50,728 bases of DNA from Deltaproteobacteria bacterium. Lineage in GTDB: Bacteria; Desulfobacterota; Desulfomonilia; Desulfomonilales; Desulfomonilaceae. Shown here in pieces: positions 38,709-45,915 of this stretch. The DNA is taken from assembly GCA_026388665.1 (NCBI GenBank), contig JAPLJJ010000044.1:1-50728 (forward strand), read 5' to 3'. The notes under the pieces are model-generated. The model was given only the letters and a program-made list of their open reading frames with translations, was not told the DNA's origin and did no database searches. Made by a program: the position numbers and the translations under genes. The first letter of the stretch is position 1; every line of letters begins with the position of its first letter.

Positions 38709-39692
38709 GTGAATCAAGTCGTTACGAGTATGTATAAGTATTTCCATGAAAATCCCCGTCTCAAGTATATCTTTTTTGGCGGCAAAGGCGGAGTCGGGAA
38801 AACGGTCATGGCTGGGGCAGCAGCTCTTTGGTCTGCAAAACAGGGTCGCAAAACCTTGCTTGCTTCTACCAATCCAGTGCATAGCCTTTCGAACCTTTTT
38901 GGACAAAATGTTTTTGGTCGTCCAGTTGTTGTTTGTGACGAAGAAAATTGTCACGCATTCGAGATTGACACAAGAGATACCATCGAGAGGTCCAAGAAAG
39001 AAATACGGGAGAAAATAAACTGGTTCCTTAAGTTTGCGGATATTACAACAAAGGCGGAGGATTTTATTGAATCAGCTACCATGAATCCCGCTTTTGAGGA
39101 ATCTGCAATGTTTGAGAACATGATAGACCTCATGTTTAAGGATGAGTACGACTTTTATGTTTTCGATACCGCGCCAACAGCGAACGCCCGACGACTGCTC
39201 GGAATGTCTAAGGTTTATGGCCTTTGGGTTGACAAAATGCTCAAGAGCCGGGAAGAAGCAAAGTCATTAAGAGAACTATTGTCGTTTTCTAAAAAAAAGG
39301 AGAAAGATCCTTTACTTGATTACCTGCTCAATTTCAAGGATCGTATGGCCCATGCTAAGGAACTTCTTACCGATGACGCTCTTACCGCATTCTTCTTTGT
39401 GACTCTTCCTGAAAGTTTGCCCATTGCAGTTATAACTCGATTCATCAATTGGTTTTACGAATTCGGAATTCCAGTTGGCGGGGTCGTCGTGAATGGATTA
39501 ATTCCAAAGGAGCAACTCTGTGCCGATTCTGCGGAATTTGTAAAAAACCGGGTCAAAATGCAAGAAGAACACATGGAGGAAATTTGGAAGATCTTTGATG
39601 ACAGGGTTAGGGCCGTAGTCCCATTATTTGACACAGAGGTTAAAGGGCCTGATATGCTCAACAAAATGGTGGACCACCTTTTCGTGAAATAA
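38709..39692 (+). CDS. ArsA/Get3-type ATPase, paralog 2
   Basis: A 327-residue ATPase similar in layout to paralog 1. Walker A GGKGGVGKTV (24-33) with signature Lys26. Switch I reads TNPVHSLSN: the catalytic aspartate is replaced by Asn55 and the second aspartate by Asn62, while HSL is kept. Switch II keeps DTAPT (153-157) but has AN in place of GH. So what paralog 1 lost, paralog 2 tends to keep, and the reverse. Cysteines occur only at VVCDEENC and LCAD, not as CxxC. GTG 38709 follows AGGGGGTG. A terminator follows. Confidence 0.88.
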   Translation: MNQVVTSMYKYFHENPRLKYIFFGGKGGVGKTVMAGAAALWSAKQGRKTLLASTNPVHSLSNLFGQNVFGRPVVVCDEENCHAFEIDTRDTIERSKKEIREKINWFLKFADITTKAEDFIESATMNPAFEESAMFENMIDLMFKDEYDFYVFDTAPTANARRLLGMSKVYGLWVDKMLKSREEAKSLRELLSFSKKKEKDPLLDYLLNFKDRMAHAKELLTDDALTAFFFVTLPESLPIAVITRFINWFYEFGIPVGGVVVNGLIPKEQLCADSAEFVKNRVKMQEEHMEEIWKIFDDRVRAVVPLFDTEVKGPDMLNKMVDHLFVK

Positions 39693-39716
39693 CATAAACA
39701 TATTGTGGTGGTTACA

Positions 39717-39749
39717 AGTCGGGGCCTTCAATGTGGCTCCGGCTTTTTT
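39717..39749 (+). terminator. Intrinsic terminator closing the cstA-ATPase cluster
   Basis: AGTCGGGGCC (39717-39726) pairs with GGCTCCGGCT (39735-39744), with two G-U pairs and an eight-base loop, followed by TTTTTT (39744-39749). It lies 25 bases after the second ATPase. Confidence 0.85.
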
Positions 39750-39785
39750 GTTTCCCACTAATTAGGCTTTGAACTCGTCCGGAAA

Positions 39786-40175
39786 TCATTTTGTAAAATT
39801 TAGATCCTCCTTTATGCGTTCATCAATTAACAACTCGAGGCGATCCATTTCCCACCCTACACAAATGTCTTTTTTATTAATTATGAATGCTGGAAGTTTT
39901 GAAGGCCGGTGTATGATTTGTTTCCAAAGACCTACGGGTGATTGCGCGTCAATAATTCTAAAATGAATACGATGCTTATAAATTTCTTTGAGGTATTTTA
40001 TACAATCAAATAGCTTGGCGTTTTCCTCTTTCCATTCTTTCGGATAATCATCGTTACAATCCTGAATATATTCCCCGTGGACTTTAAGCTGATGAGTAAC
40101 CAGAGAGCAAGCTTTGCATTCAAAACTTAAGGCTGTGAGTGTTGGAATTACGACTTCGACATTGATGGGGTTCAT
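39786..40175 (-). CDS. Thioredoxin-like protein with CKAC motif
   Basis: A 129-residue soluble protein. FECKAC places a C-x2-C pair at 20 and 23 after the first predicted strand, and the later HFRIIDAQSPVGLWKQIIHR and KLPAFIIN give the strand plus cis-proline (P95) of a thioredoxin fold, then ICVGW. These features suggest a dithiol-disulfide or metal-binding role. Start at ATG 40175 with AAGGA upstream on the - strand. Convergent with the ATPase cluster. No close named family is recognised. Confidence 0.7.
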   Translation of the reverse strand: MNPINVEVVIPTLTALSFECKACSLVTHQLKVHGEYIQDCNDDYPKEWKEENAKLFDCIKYLKEIYKHRIHFRIIDAQSPVGLWKQIIHRPSKLPAFIINKKDICVGWEMDRLELLIDERIKEDLNFTK

Positions 40176-40328
40176 AGATGTAGTCCTTGATCAAAATTTG
40201 AACAATTTGTGACAACATAGGGCCATTTATCAGGCTAGATTATTATTAATCATGAATAAGAGACAAACAAGGGATGATTCCATGAGGATTTGACGTTCCC
40301 AAAATATGGCAGCAATTCAGATTAGGAA

Positions 40329-40757
40329 CTAGCTATTCATGACGGTAGATTCTATTGAGGCACGCTTGGGTACAAATCTTGACGGGTAATAGTTTTCCAA
40401 CACAGTGGCAACAGTGTCTTTCAGCGAATCAATGTCGTTTCCACGTTTCTCCAGAAACGCAGCGGCTTTCTTGACCGCCTTATGATTGGCGTGTTCCGTC
40501 AGAAAGGTATAAATAACTATGGGTAATAGAGGACGGACATCCTCCATTTTTTCCAAACTGTCAGGCCCATTTGAAAATGGAACTTCCAGGTCACAGATTA
40601 AGAGATCCGGTGGAGGATCCTCCAAAATCAAAGAAATCATCTCCCTACCATCCCTTGCAAGCTTAACCGCATAGCCGTCTGCCGTAAATTCTCGGCGTAA
40701 GTATTCTCTAACGTTCTTGTTGCGATCAGCGATAAGGATAGTAAATATGCTTGGCAT
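40329..40757 (-). CDS. Stand-alone response-regulator receiver domain protein
   Basis: A 142-residue single receiver domain. Phospho-acceptor Asp56 (LLICDLEVP), Thr84 (IVIYTFL) and Lys104 (FLEKRG) are in place. The usual acidic pair after the first strand is Asp11-Arg12 rather than Asp-Asp or Asp-Glu, which may alter Mg binding. No output domain; about 30 residues extend past the fold. ATG 40757 is chosen since GAAGG lies eight bases upstream; a GTG at 40766 is in frame but overlaps that site. A sigma54 promoter lies about 35 bases upstream. No kinase gene is near. Confidence 0.85.
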   Translation of the reverse strand: MPSIFTILIADRNKNVREYLRREFTADGYAVKLARDGREMISLILEDPPPDLLICDLEVPFSNGPDSLEKMEDVRPLLPIVIYTFLTEHANHKAVKKAAAFLEKRGNDIDSLKDTVATVLENYYPSRFVPKRASIESTVMNS

Positions 40758-40790
40758 AGCCGTCACCTTCTACGTTCTCACGTTCTCAAA

Positions 40791-40807
40791 AGCAACGGGC
40801 GTGCCAA
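40791..40807 (-). promoter_or_regulatory. Sigma54 (-24/-12) promoter of the receiver gene
   Basis: On the - strand the sequence TTGGCACGCCCGTTGCT matches the sigma54 consensus TGGCAC-N5-TTGC(A/T) at every defined base. TGGCAC is at 40806-40801 and TTGC at 40795-40792. A start of transcription near 40780 would leave about 22 bases before the ATG. Sigma54 promoters need an AAA+ activator; none is encoded in this window. Confidence 0.85.
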
Positions 40808-40973
40808 CAAGAAATGTTCCCGCAAAATTAATAAGTTATGAGGATTTAGTATGTGAAAGCGCTCCACATGGCCAACTTTGTTCGAGTTTGCTGTCAATTT
40901 TTCTGACAGATCGTAAAAACTTGTCTTCAGGGATGATTTTTTTAGTAAAGGAGAGCCTTCTATTGGTCCTGGT

Positions 40974-41447
40974 CTAGCTTGACCGTCGGAATTTAGCGAA
41001 CAGGCCGGGATCGGATGTTTCTTCGAAAACCTCTGTTGAAATGTACCTATCTTTTCCGTCGAATCTTATATACATTATTTCTTCTTCGATCGCTCCCTTT
41101 CTTTTGTGACGCAACTCATGGCCGGATAAGCGCCAGGTTCCTTCTTCAACAGTCTCGTTATTCCCAACCCTAGCTATCCTTCGAAACGTGCCATCATTGC
41201 TGTATTCGAGAATCAAGGTGAACGCGTTCGCTCCTCTACTCACAAAAGGTCGCCCCTTATAGGAACTAAGGTATGGTTTCCCCGGTTCCTTGGTTTCGAA
41301 GATTTCCCATCGCCCTATTAGCTGGTGGGCGTCTTTATCCAATGAGATTTTGCTCGATAGTTTCTCATCTTGCGCGTAAATAGGCGGGAAGAGAACACTC
41401 AAGAAAAAAGCTAAAAACACGGTCAGTATCAGACGCTTTACGGTCAC
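40974..41447 (-). CDS. Exported lipocalin-like protein
   Basis: A 157-residue protein from GTG 41447, with GAGGAA seven bases upstream. A signal peptide TVKRLILTVFLAFFLSVLFP ends near IYAQ. The mature part has LIGRWEIFETKEPGKPYLSS, FTLILEYSNDGTFRRIARVG and VEEGTWRLSGHEL, the GxW and GTW strand pattern of small lipocalin-like or META-like beta barrels. Function unknown. A longer open frame starts at 41561, but its first 38 residues look non-coding. A weak promoter-like pair, TTGCCG and TACAAA 17 apart, lies at 41558-41530 on the - strand. Confidence 0.65.
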   Translation of the reverse strand: MTVKRLILTVFLAFFLSVLFPPIYAQDEKLSSKISLDKDAHQLIGRWEIFETKEPGKPYLSSYKGRPFVSRGANAFTLILEYSNDGTFRRIARVGNNETVEEGTWRLSGHELRHKRKGAIEEEIMYIRFDGKDRYISTEVFEETSDPGLFAKFRRSS

Positions 41448-41804
41448 CTGAGAGTTCCTCTCAATTCGCGTGTGGCTAAATTGTTTTTCGTCTCTTGGAA
41501 TAAGTTTCCGAGGGTCACTAAGTATTGTATTTGTAGCATAAACCCTGGTTTGCGGCAACATGATCTTTGTTGATTGTTGATATGATGTCTGTTCATTGAA
41601 ACCGGATTGTTATTAGCCTTAAGTAGGTCATATTTCAGTTTGCTAAGTGTAGCTTTTTAATTTTTATGCTAGCTTAATTATTGAAAATTCAGTTAGATTT
41701 TAACAACTCTTCATGAAAATTGCACTCAAATCCGAGTTCGCCTTACTAAAAGGGTTCGCTTTTATTGATATTCTCAGTCATCAATTTCTGACAGGAGCAC
41801 GATC
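41448..41804. other. AT-rich divergent spacer
   Basis: A 357-base region between the exported protein (-) and the membrane protein (+). Apart from the weak - strand promoter-like pair at 41530-41558, I see no clear promoter, hairpin or gene in it. Confidence 0.4.
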
Positions 41805-43262
41805 TTGATCACAAAACCCAGGTTGTGGGAAAACCGTTCCCTTGTTTTGGGAATTCTATTTCTTTTGCTCGGTCTTTTCGTATCGGTAATGGCTTTTTCA
41901 AAATTGAGGGAACTTCTTAATCTGTTTTGGGCATACTTGCCCTTTTCCATTCCAGGAGACGTCTTTGAACGCACTCTCAAATCGTTACCTCTGGTTTTTT
42001 CAATCTTTGTCTCACTGGTGTCTTCAATCGCGGGGCTATTGTTTGGCCTTCAATGGTTTTTTTCAGGGATGTCCGAAGCTTTTCGGAAAAAACACGGACC
42101 AGAAACACTTGGGGAATTGGAAGACAAGAATTCACTAATATCTTATCTCTTGACACATGAGTTGCCCAGTTCAAATCCGGCTTTAGGTAGATTTTTGGTA
42201 AGATGGTTTACCCCTGGGACACGCCGTACAATTTGGACGACCCTGATCTCGAATCTAAAATTGATTTGCATAATGATCCTGATCTGGTTGCTGGCGAAAT
42301 TTCTTTTGCTCGTTCCCAAATTGTTAAACCAGAGTTTGGGATTGAAAATCGCTATCATAGTACCGGACTTCGTTAATTTGTGGAGCTTATTGGCCTTGAT
42401 TATTATGATTAACATCTTTGTCGCTTTCAGTTTTATCTCAATCAGGAAAACAGAATTCCATGCTGAGACTCATGAACTTTTGGTTTCAGGACACGGGGCT
42501 ATGGTTTTCTTTCTAGCTATCATTGAAGAGATGTGCAGGTTGGTAAATCTCAGAACCCTCTCAGGAGATACCCCGTCGCGTTTTCAGTCTAAGGGGCCTT
42601 ACGGAACCCAAGCCCTAGCCAGCCTCTTTGAGGGATATACGATTAGGCAAAATAGGCCGGCTAATCTTTGGGTTTACGTATTGTTTCCAGTTGCTGCTTG
42701 CTGCCTGATTTGGGGATTTAACGGGTTGATCAATTTTCAGTTCATGGTCCCGTCGACTGACCACCATTTGTTTTTTTCTCGTTATTTCCCTGTCATGCTT
42801 TTAGAAGTAGCCTTCTATTGTTTCCTGTTGTACGCGGCTTTTCATTTTATTAGAATAATCAGACTAATATTCGAAATCGCCAAATTTGAATCTTATGTGA
42901 TCGCGTGTAAATGTGAAGCATTGAGTTCTGACGATCTTCCGGAGAACAGGCTAGGACGCAATTCAAAGAGTCGTTCTCTTGAAGATACTTACGAATGGAA
43001 AGAACTGTGCGGGCCCGAGGACAACTTAATAGAATGGGTAAAGCAACCGCAGGGGGTTCAGCAATTCTCGGTTATGATTGCGTCCGCAACGGCACGGACT
43101 GAGACATCTTTTCACGGCGGGTCGCGTTTTGTCACTTCGCTCGAACAAAGTATGGAACTTAAAGTCTTAATCGAGAAAATTATAAATGTTCTTTCGAGCG
43201 TAAATTTTAGGATAAAAGAAGTTCCTGCCACGGATCACTCATCAAGTGCGGAAACCCCCTGA
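41805..43262 (+). CDS. Polytopic membrane protein of unknown function
   Basis: A 485-residue protein starting at TTG 41805 behind AGGAG (41793-41797). Six hydrophobic segments can be seen: about 13-32, 63-86, 148-170, 190-213, 295-316 and 330-352, followed by a soluble C-terminal part of about 130 residues with EDTYEWKELCGPEDNLIEWV. The loop between segments 4 and 5 contains HAETHELLVSGHGAMVFF and a long polar stretch. I do not recognise a family. It stands alone, ending at a shared bidirectional terminator. Confidence 0.7.
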   Translation: MITKPRLWENRSLVLGILFLLLGLFVSVMAFSKLRELLNLFWAYLPFSIPGDVFERTLKSLPLVFSIFVSLVSSIAGLLFGLQWFFSGMSEAFRKKHGPETLGELEDKNSLISYLLTHELPSSNPALGRFLVRWFTPGTRRTIWTTLISNLKLICIMILIWLLAKFLLLVPKLLNQSLGLKIAIIVPDFVNLWSLLALIIMINIFVAFSFISIRKTEFHAETHELLVSGHGAMVFFLAIIEEMCRLVNLRTLSGDTPSRFQSKGPYGTQALASLFEGYTIRQNRPANLWVYVLFPVAACCLIWGFNGLINFQFMVPSTDHHLFFSRYFPVMLLEVAFYCFLLYAAFHFIRIIRLIFEIAKFESYVIACKCEALSSDDLPENRLGRNSKSRSLEDTYEWKELCGPEDNLIEWVKQPQGVQQFSVMIASATARTETSFHGGSRFVTSLEQSMELKVLIEKIINVLSSVNFRIKEVPATDHSSSAETP

Positions 43263-43271
43263 ATCGAAAAA

Positions 43272-43304
43272 ACCGAAGGCGACATCTGCAATGTCGCCTT
43301 CGGT
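43272..43304. terminator. Bidirectional intrinsic terminator
   Basis: ACCGAAGGCGACAT (43272-43285) pairs perfectly with ATGTCGCCTTCGGT (43291-43304) over five bases. On the - strand the stem is followed by TTTTTT, so it is a strong terminator of the acs operon. On the + strand a looser T-rich tract (to about 43325) can serve the membrane protein gene. Confidence 0.9.
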
Positions 43305-43351
43305 CTATCTCTAATTTCTTTTTTCAGTTAATCATCAGTTAAGTAACTAAA

Positions 43352-44242
43352 TTACAATTCCAACCATGAGTGTGAATACAATGAATGGCCAAGCAACAGT
43401 TTAGCTGTTTTCACGTAATCGATTTCTTTTTTGCCCATTCCGCTGGTATCCACATCCTCTCCATCAAGAACTCGGCCCACAAGATTCTCCAAATCCATGG
43501 TTTTGTCATGAGCCAGATCAACTATGACATCATCAAAACCGTCGAGAATCGCTGAGGTAATGCCGCATTTCTTAAGAATACAGAGGTAAACCTGATTCAA
43601 AATGTCACGCAGCTCGTCGGGCGACCCGTTGGAACAATTGGACAGCCCGCAGGTTGATTGTGACCCTGGCGCTAAATCTGGCAACCATTGCATAAAAGTT
43701 GTGCAGCCCTGAAGTTCTTGCTGTTGGGAGGAAACGGGTACAACAATAGGATCAAACCAGATTTTTTCAAAAGGAATTCCAAGTTCCGTAGCTTGAGTCA
43801 TCATGGTGTCAAGCAACACCGCTCGTTCGTTCTCGTCTCGTGGAATCCCCTGTGGCCCCCACATGAGCCCGACCATTTCACAATCATACTTGTTCACTAG
43901 CGGCAACTGCAAGGCCATCCGCTCAGGAGTAGCCATAATGGAATTGATAACCGCTCGTCCCTTCCCTGGTTTATAAACCTGGAGACCGGCTTCTACCGCG
44001 TCATTGTTGGTGGTGTCCAGAAACAGGGGTAGATCTGTAACTTCCTGCACGGTCTTGACGAGCCACTGCATCATTTCCGGACCACCTTTTCGAGCTGGCC
44101 CAAGGTTTAAATCCAAGAGATCCGCTCCGCGTTCAGTGAGCTTTACAGCCCATTCCTGTATGGGTTTGGGATCCTTTTCTCGCATGGCGTTGCCCGTATA
44201 CTTCGACATAATGTTGATGTTCTCAGCCACCACCTTTATCAT
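43352..44242 (-). CDS. acsE: Methyltetrahydrofolate:corrinoid/iron-sulfur protein methyltransferase
   Basis: A 296-residue TIM-barrel methyltransferase of the pterin-binding family. It moves the methyl group from methyl-tetrahydrofolate to the cobalt of the corrinoid protein (AcsC/AcsD) in the Wood-Ljungdahl pathway. Signatures: ERGADLLDLNLGPARKGG, LPLFLDTTNNDAVEAGL, and STCGLSNCSNGSPDELR, which holds the Asn that assists N5 activation. About 30 residues longer than the Moorella enzyme, at the C-terminus (ending SHSWLEL). AGGAGG precedes ATG 44242. Last gene of the operon. Confidence 0.94.
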   Translation of the reverse strand: MIKVVAENINIMSKYTGNAMREKDPKPIQEWAVKLTERGADLLDLNLGPARKGGPEMMQWLVKTVQEVTDLPLFLDTTNNDAVEAGLQVYKPGKGRAVINSIMATPERMALQLPLVNKYDCEMVGLMWGPQGIPRDENERAVLLDTMMTQATELGIPFEKIWFDPIVVPVSSQQQELQGCTTFMQWLPDLAPGSQSTCGLSNCSNGSPDELRDILNQVYLCILKKCGITSAILDGFDDVIVDLAHDKTMDLENLVGRVLDGEDVDTSGMGKKEIDYVKTAKLLLGHSLYSHSWLEL

Positions 44243-44370
44243 CGAACGAGTACCTCCTGATTTATCTCCTGTTCCGTGGCGGAACTATAATTCAAAAAAA
44301 TAGAAATAGCATAACCGGCGAGAATATCAAAGACATTCTTGTTTCGTAGCCTAACTAAAGTCTTTTTGAA

Positions 44371-44400
44371 CCTGACCGGAAGATTCGACTCCCGGTCAGG
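44371..44400 (-). promoter_or_regulatory. Intergenic hairpin acsC-acsE
   Basis: CCTGACCGG (44371-44379) pairs with CCGGTCAGG (44392-44400). It starts 28 bases after the acsC stop and has no T-run on the - strand, so it is likely a stabilising or processing structure in the operon message. Confidence 0.55.
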
Positions 44401-44428
44401 CCTCATAATATAGCTACAAATTGCAGGA

Positions 44429-45769
44429 CTAAGCGAAGTTTTGCCTCAAATATGCTGGGATGTGAGCCCCTTCACGCGGGCCAATGGCGATTTCCCAATC
44501 AGGTAGTTCCTCTTCGAGATCACCGCTGATAATTGCCGCTGCTCCAGGTATTACAAGCTTTTTGAGCTTGGATTTATCTTCAATCCCACACTTTTTGACG
44601 AATGGCCCGATAACGTCGCCAACAAATTTCCCAGCCGCCCATGCCGTGAGCACGGATAATCCATCCGTGTTCAACACGAGGAGCCAAGACGGTACCCTAC
44701 TTGCTTCAATTTCTCCCGACACAATAAAGTAGGTTAGAGAGAAATTGCTAGTAATAAGAACCGGGGACTTCTCGTCAGGATTATTAACAGGGTAAATTCC
44801 CTGTTCGGTCGTCATAGGTCTCTGAGGATCCGTATAGATGTTTAGCCTCTGCAGTAACAGAGGGAACACGACCTCTCCTTTGAGATCACTCAGAATCTGA
44901 ATCCCGGCGTATTTCGATATAAAGGTTCCCGCTACTATCGTCTCGTCAATCGGATTATCGGCCATTGCGCATGGAAATACGATAGTTGGGAAGCCTAGTG
45001 GCCGGTAAAGATTTTCGAGCGCTAGTCTTCTAATCATAACTTGATCTCTGAGTTGCTCAGCTAGACTCAGATTATCAGTTGACAGAACGAGATCTTTGTG
45101 ACCTTTGGCGATGAGTTTGGCTGCCAGTTTGGCCACTTGTCCTACCTTCGCCGCCTTGACGGCCAGTGGACAATCGAATTCTTTGGCCAAATCCGACATG
45201 CTGTCAAGATTGCCCTCAGTCGCAGCATAAAGTAATGGTTTGTTTTTGCCTATTTCACTTAGTGCGCTTTTTAACGCGTCCAGATTATCACTAATAAGGA
45301 CTACTGCTGCGCCGGCTTCATCGGCCTTTTTCGCTATGGCCTTGAAACGATCGGCAGCTCCTTCGTCTTTCACTGCAACGAGTTCCGGCTTAAGTGTCAA
45401 GCCAACACGCTCGTATCTCAATTCTTTAAAAGCCTTAAGTTTTGCGTCAACTGAGTCGTCCGTTTCGGATGTCGATATCAGACAACCCAAGCCGGTAGGA
45501 TTATTAAATGTTTTTTCATGCCGATAAAGTACTGTTTCACCACCGACTTTTACCGCGCCGGCATTGGCTCCGATTTGAACCGTCCTAATCGGAGGAGCAG
45601 AAGCTGAGGCCAGTTTTTCCTTCGCGTCATCGGAAACGTAGGGGCACTGGGCCAGTTCTGCCTTTCCACCAGCCAGATTCATGGCGAAAGCAAGACACGT
45701 GGGAACGCCGCATTCTCCACAGTTTTTCTTCGGCATCATCTTGAAGATCTGAATTCCAGAAAGCGCCAT
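44429..45769 (-). CDS. acsC: Corrinoid/iron-sulfur protein large subunit (CFeSP gamma, AcsC)
   Basis: A 446-residue protein carrying a [4Fe-4S] cluster and, with AcsD, a corrinoid that shuttles the methyl group from AcsE to AcsB. The N-terminal cluster motif has cysteines 17, 20, 25 and 42 (CGECGVPTC, then QCPYV). The middle TIM barrel and the C-terminal corrinoid domain with VLTAWAAGKFVGDVIGPFVK and LVIPGAAAIISGDLEEELPD match the family. ATG 45769 follows GGGAGG. It lies between acsB and acsE. Confidence 0.94.
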   Translation of the reverse strand: MALSGIQIFKMMPKKNCGECGVPTCLAFAMNLAGGKAELAQCPYVSDDAKEKLASASAPPIRTVQIGANAGAVKVGGETVLYRHEKTFNNPTGLGCLISTSETDDSVDAKLKAFKELRYERVGLTLKPELVAVKDEGAADRFKAIAKKADEAGAAVVLISDNLDALKSALSEIGKNKPLLYAATEGNLDSMSDLAKEFDCPLAVKAAKVGQVAKLAAKLIAKGHKDLVLSTDNLSLAEQLRDQVMIRRLALENLYRPLGFPTIVFPCAMADNPIDETIVAGTFISKYAGIQILSDLKGEVVFPLLLQRLNIYTDPQRPMTTEQGIYPVNNPDEKSPVLITSNFSLTYFIVSGEIEASRVPSWLLVLNTDGLSVLTAWAAGKFVGDVIGPFVKKCGIEDKSKLKKLVIPGAAAIISGDLEEELPDWEIAIGPREGAHIPAYLRQNFA

Positions 45770-45841
45770 CGATAAAAACCTCCCTCTCGAGGCAAAATTC
45801 CCTGACAGAAATGTGACGATTCCTAAGATGACTTAATTTAA

Positions 45842-45871
45842 GCAGGGGGTTGTTCTACATTAACCCCCTGC
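45842..45871 (-). promoter_or_regulatory. Intergenic hairpin acsB-acsC
   Basis: GCAGGGGGTT (45842-45851) pairs perfectly with AACCCCCTGC (45862-45871). It lies 44 bases after the acsB stop. On the - strand it is followed only by TTAAATT, so read-through into acsC is expected. Confidence 0.55.
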
Positions 45872-45915
45872 CTTGAGAAGGGTCAATTGAAAAAAACACT
45901 ATTCACAAGGAAATA

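Noticed and set aside
37713-39692. Reading the ATPase pair as CooC/AcsF nickel-insertion factors for the nearby CODH/ACS
   Set aside because: The layout, length and TRC40-like switch motifs fit ArsA/Get3, no CxC metal motif is present, and the genes lie in a separate transcription unit led by cstA.
37713-39692. Arsenite efflux ATPase
   Set aside because: No ArsA metalloid cysteines, no ArsB, ArsR or ArsD gene nearby.
40891-40909. CTGTCA/TGACAG hairpin as terminator of the exported protein gene
   Set aside because: Six base pairs only and no T-run on the - strand.
41448-41561. N-terminal extension of the exported lipocalin-like protein
   Set aside because: It places 38 polar residues before a normal signal peptide and includes a promoter-like pair; the GTG at 41447 has a good ribosome binding site.
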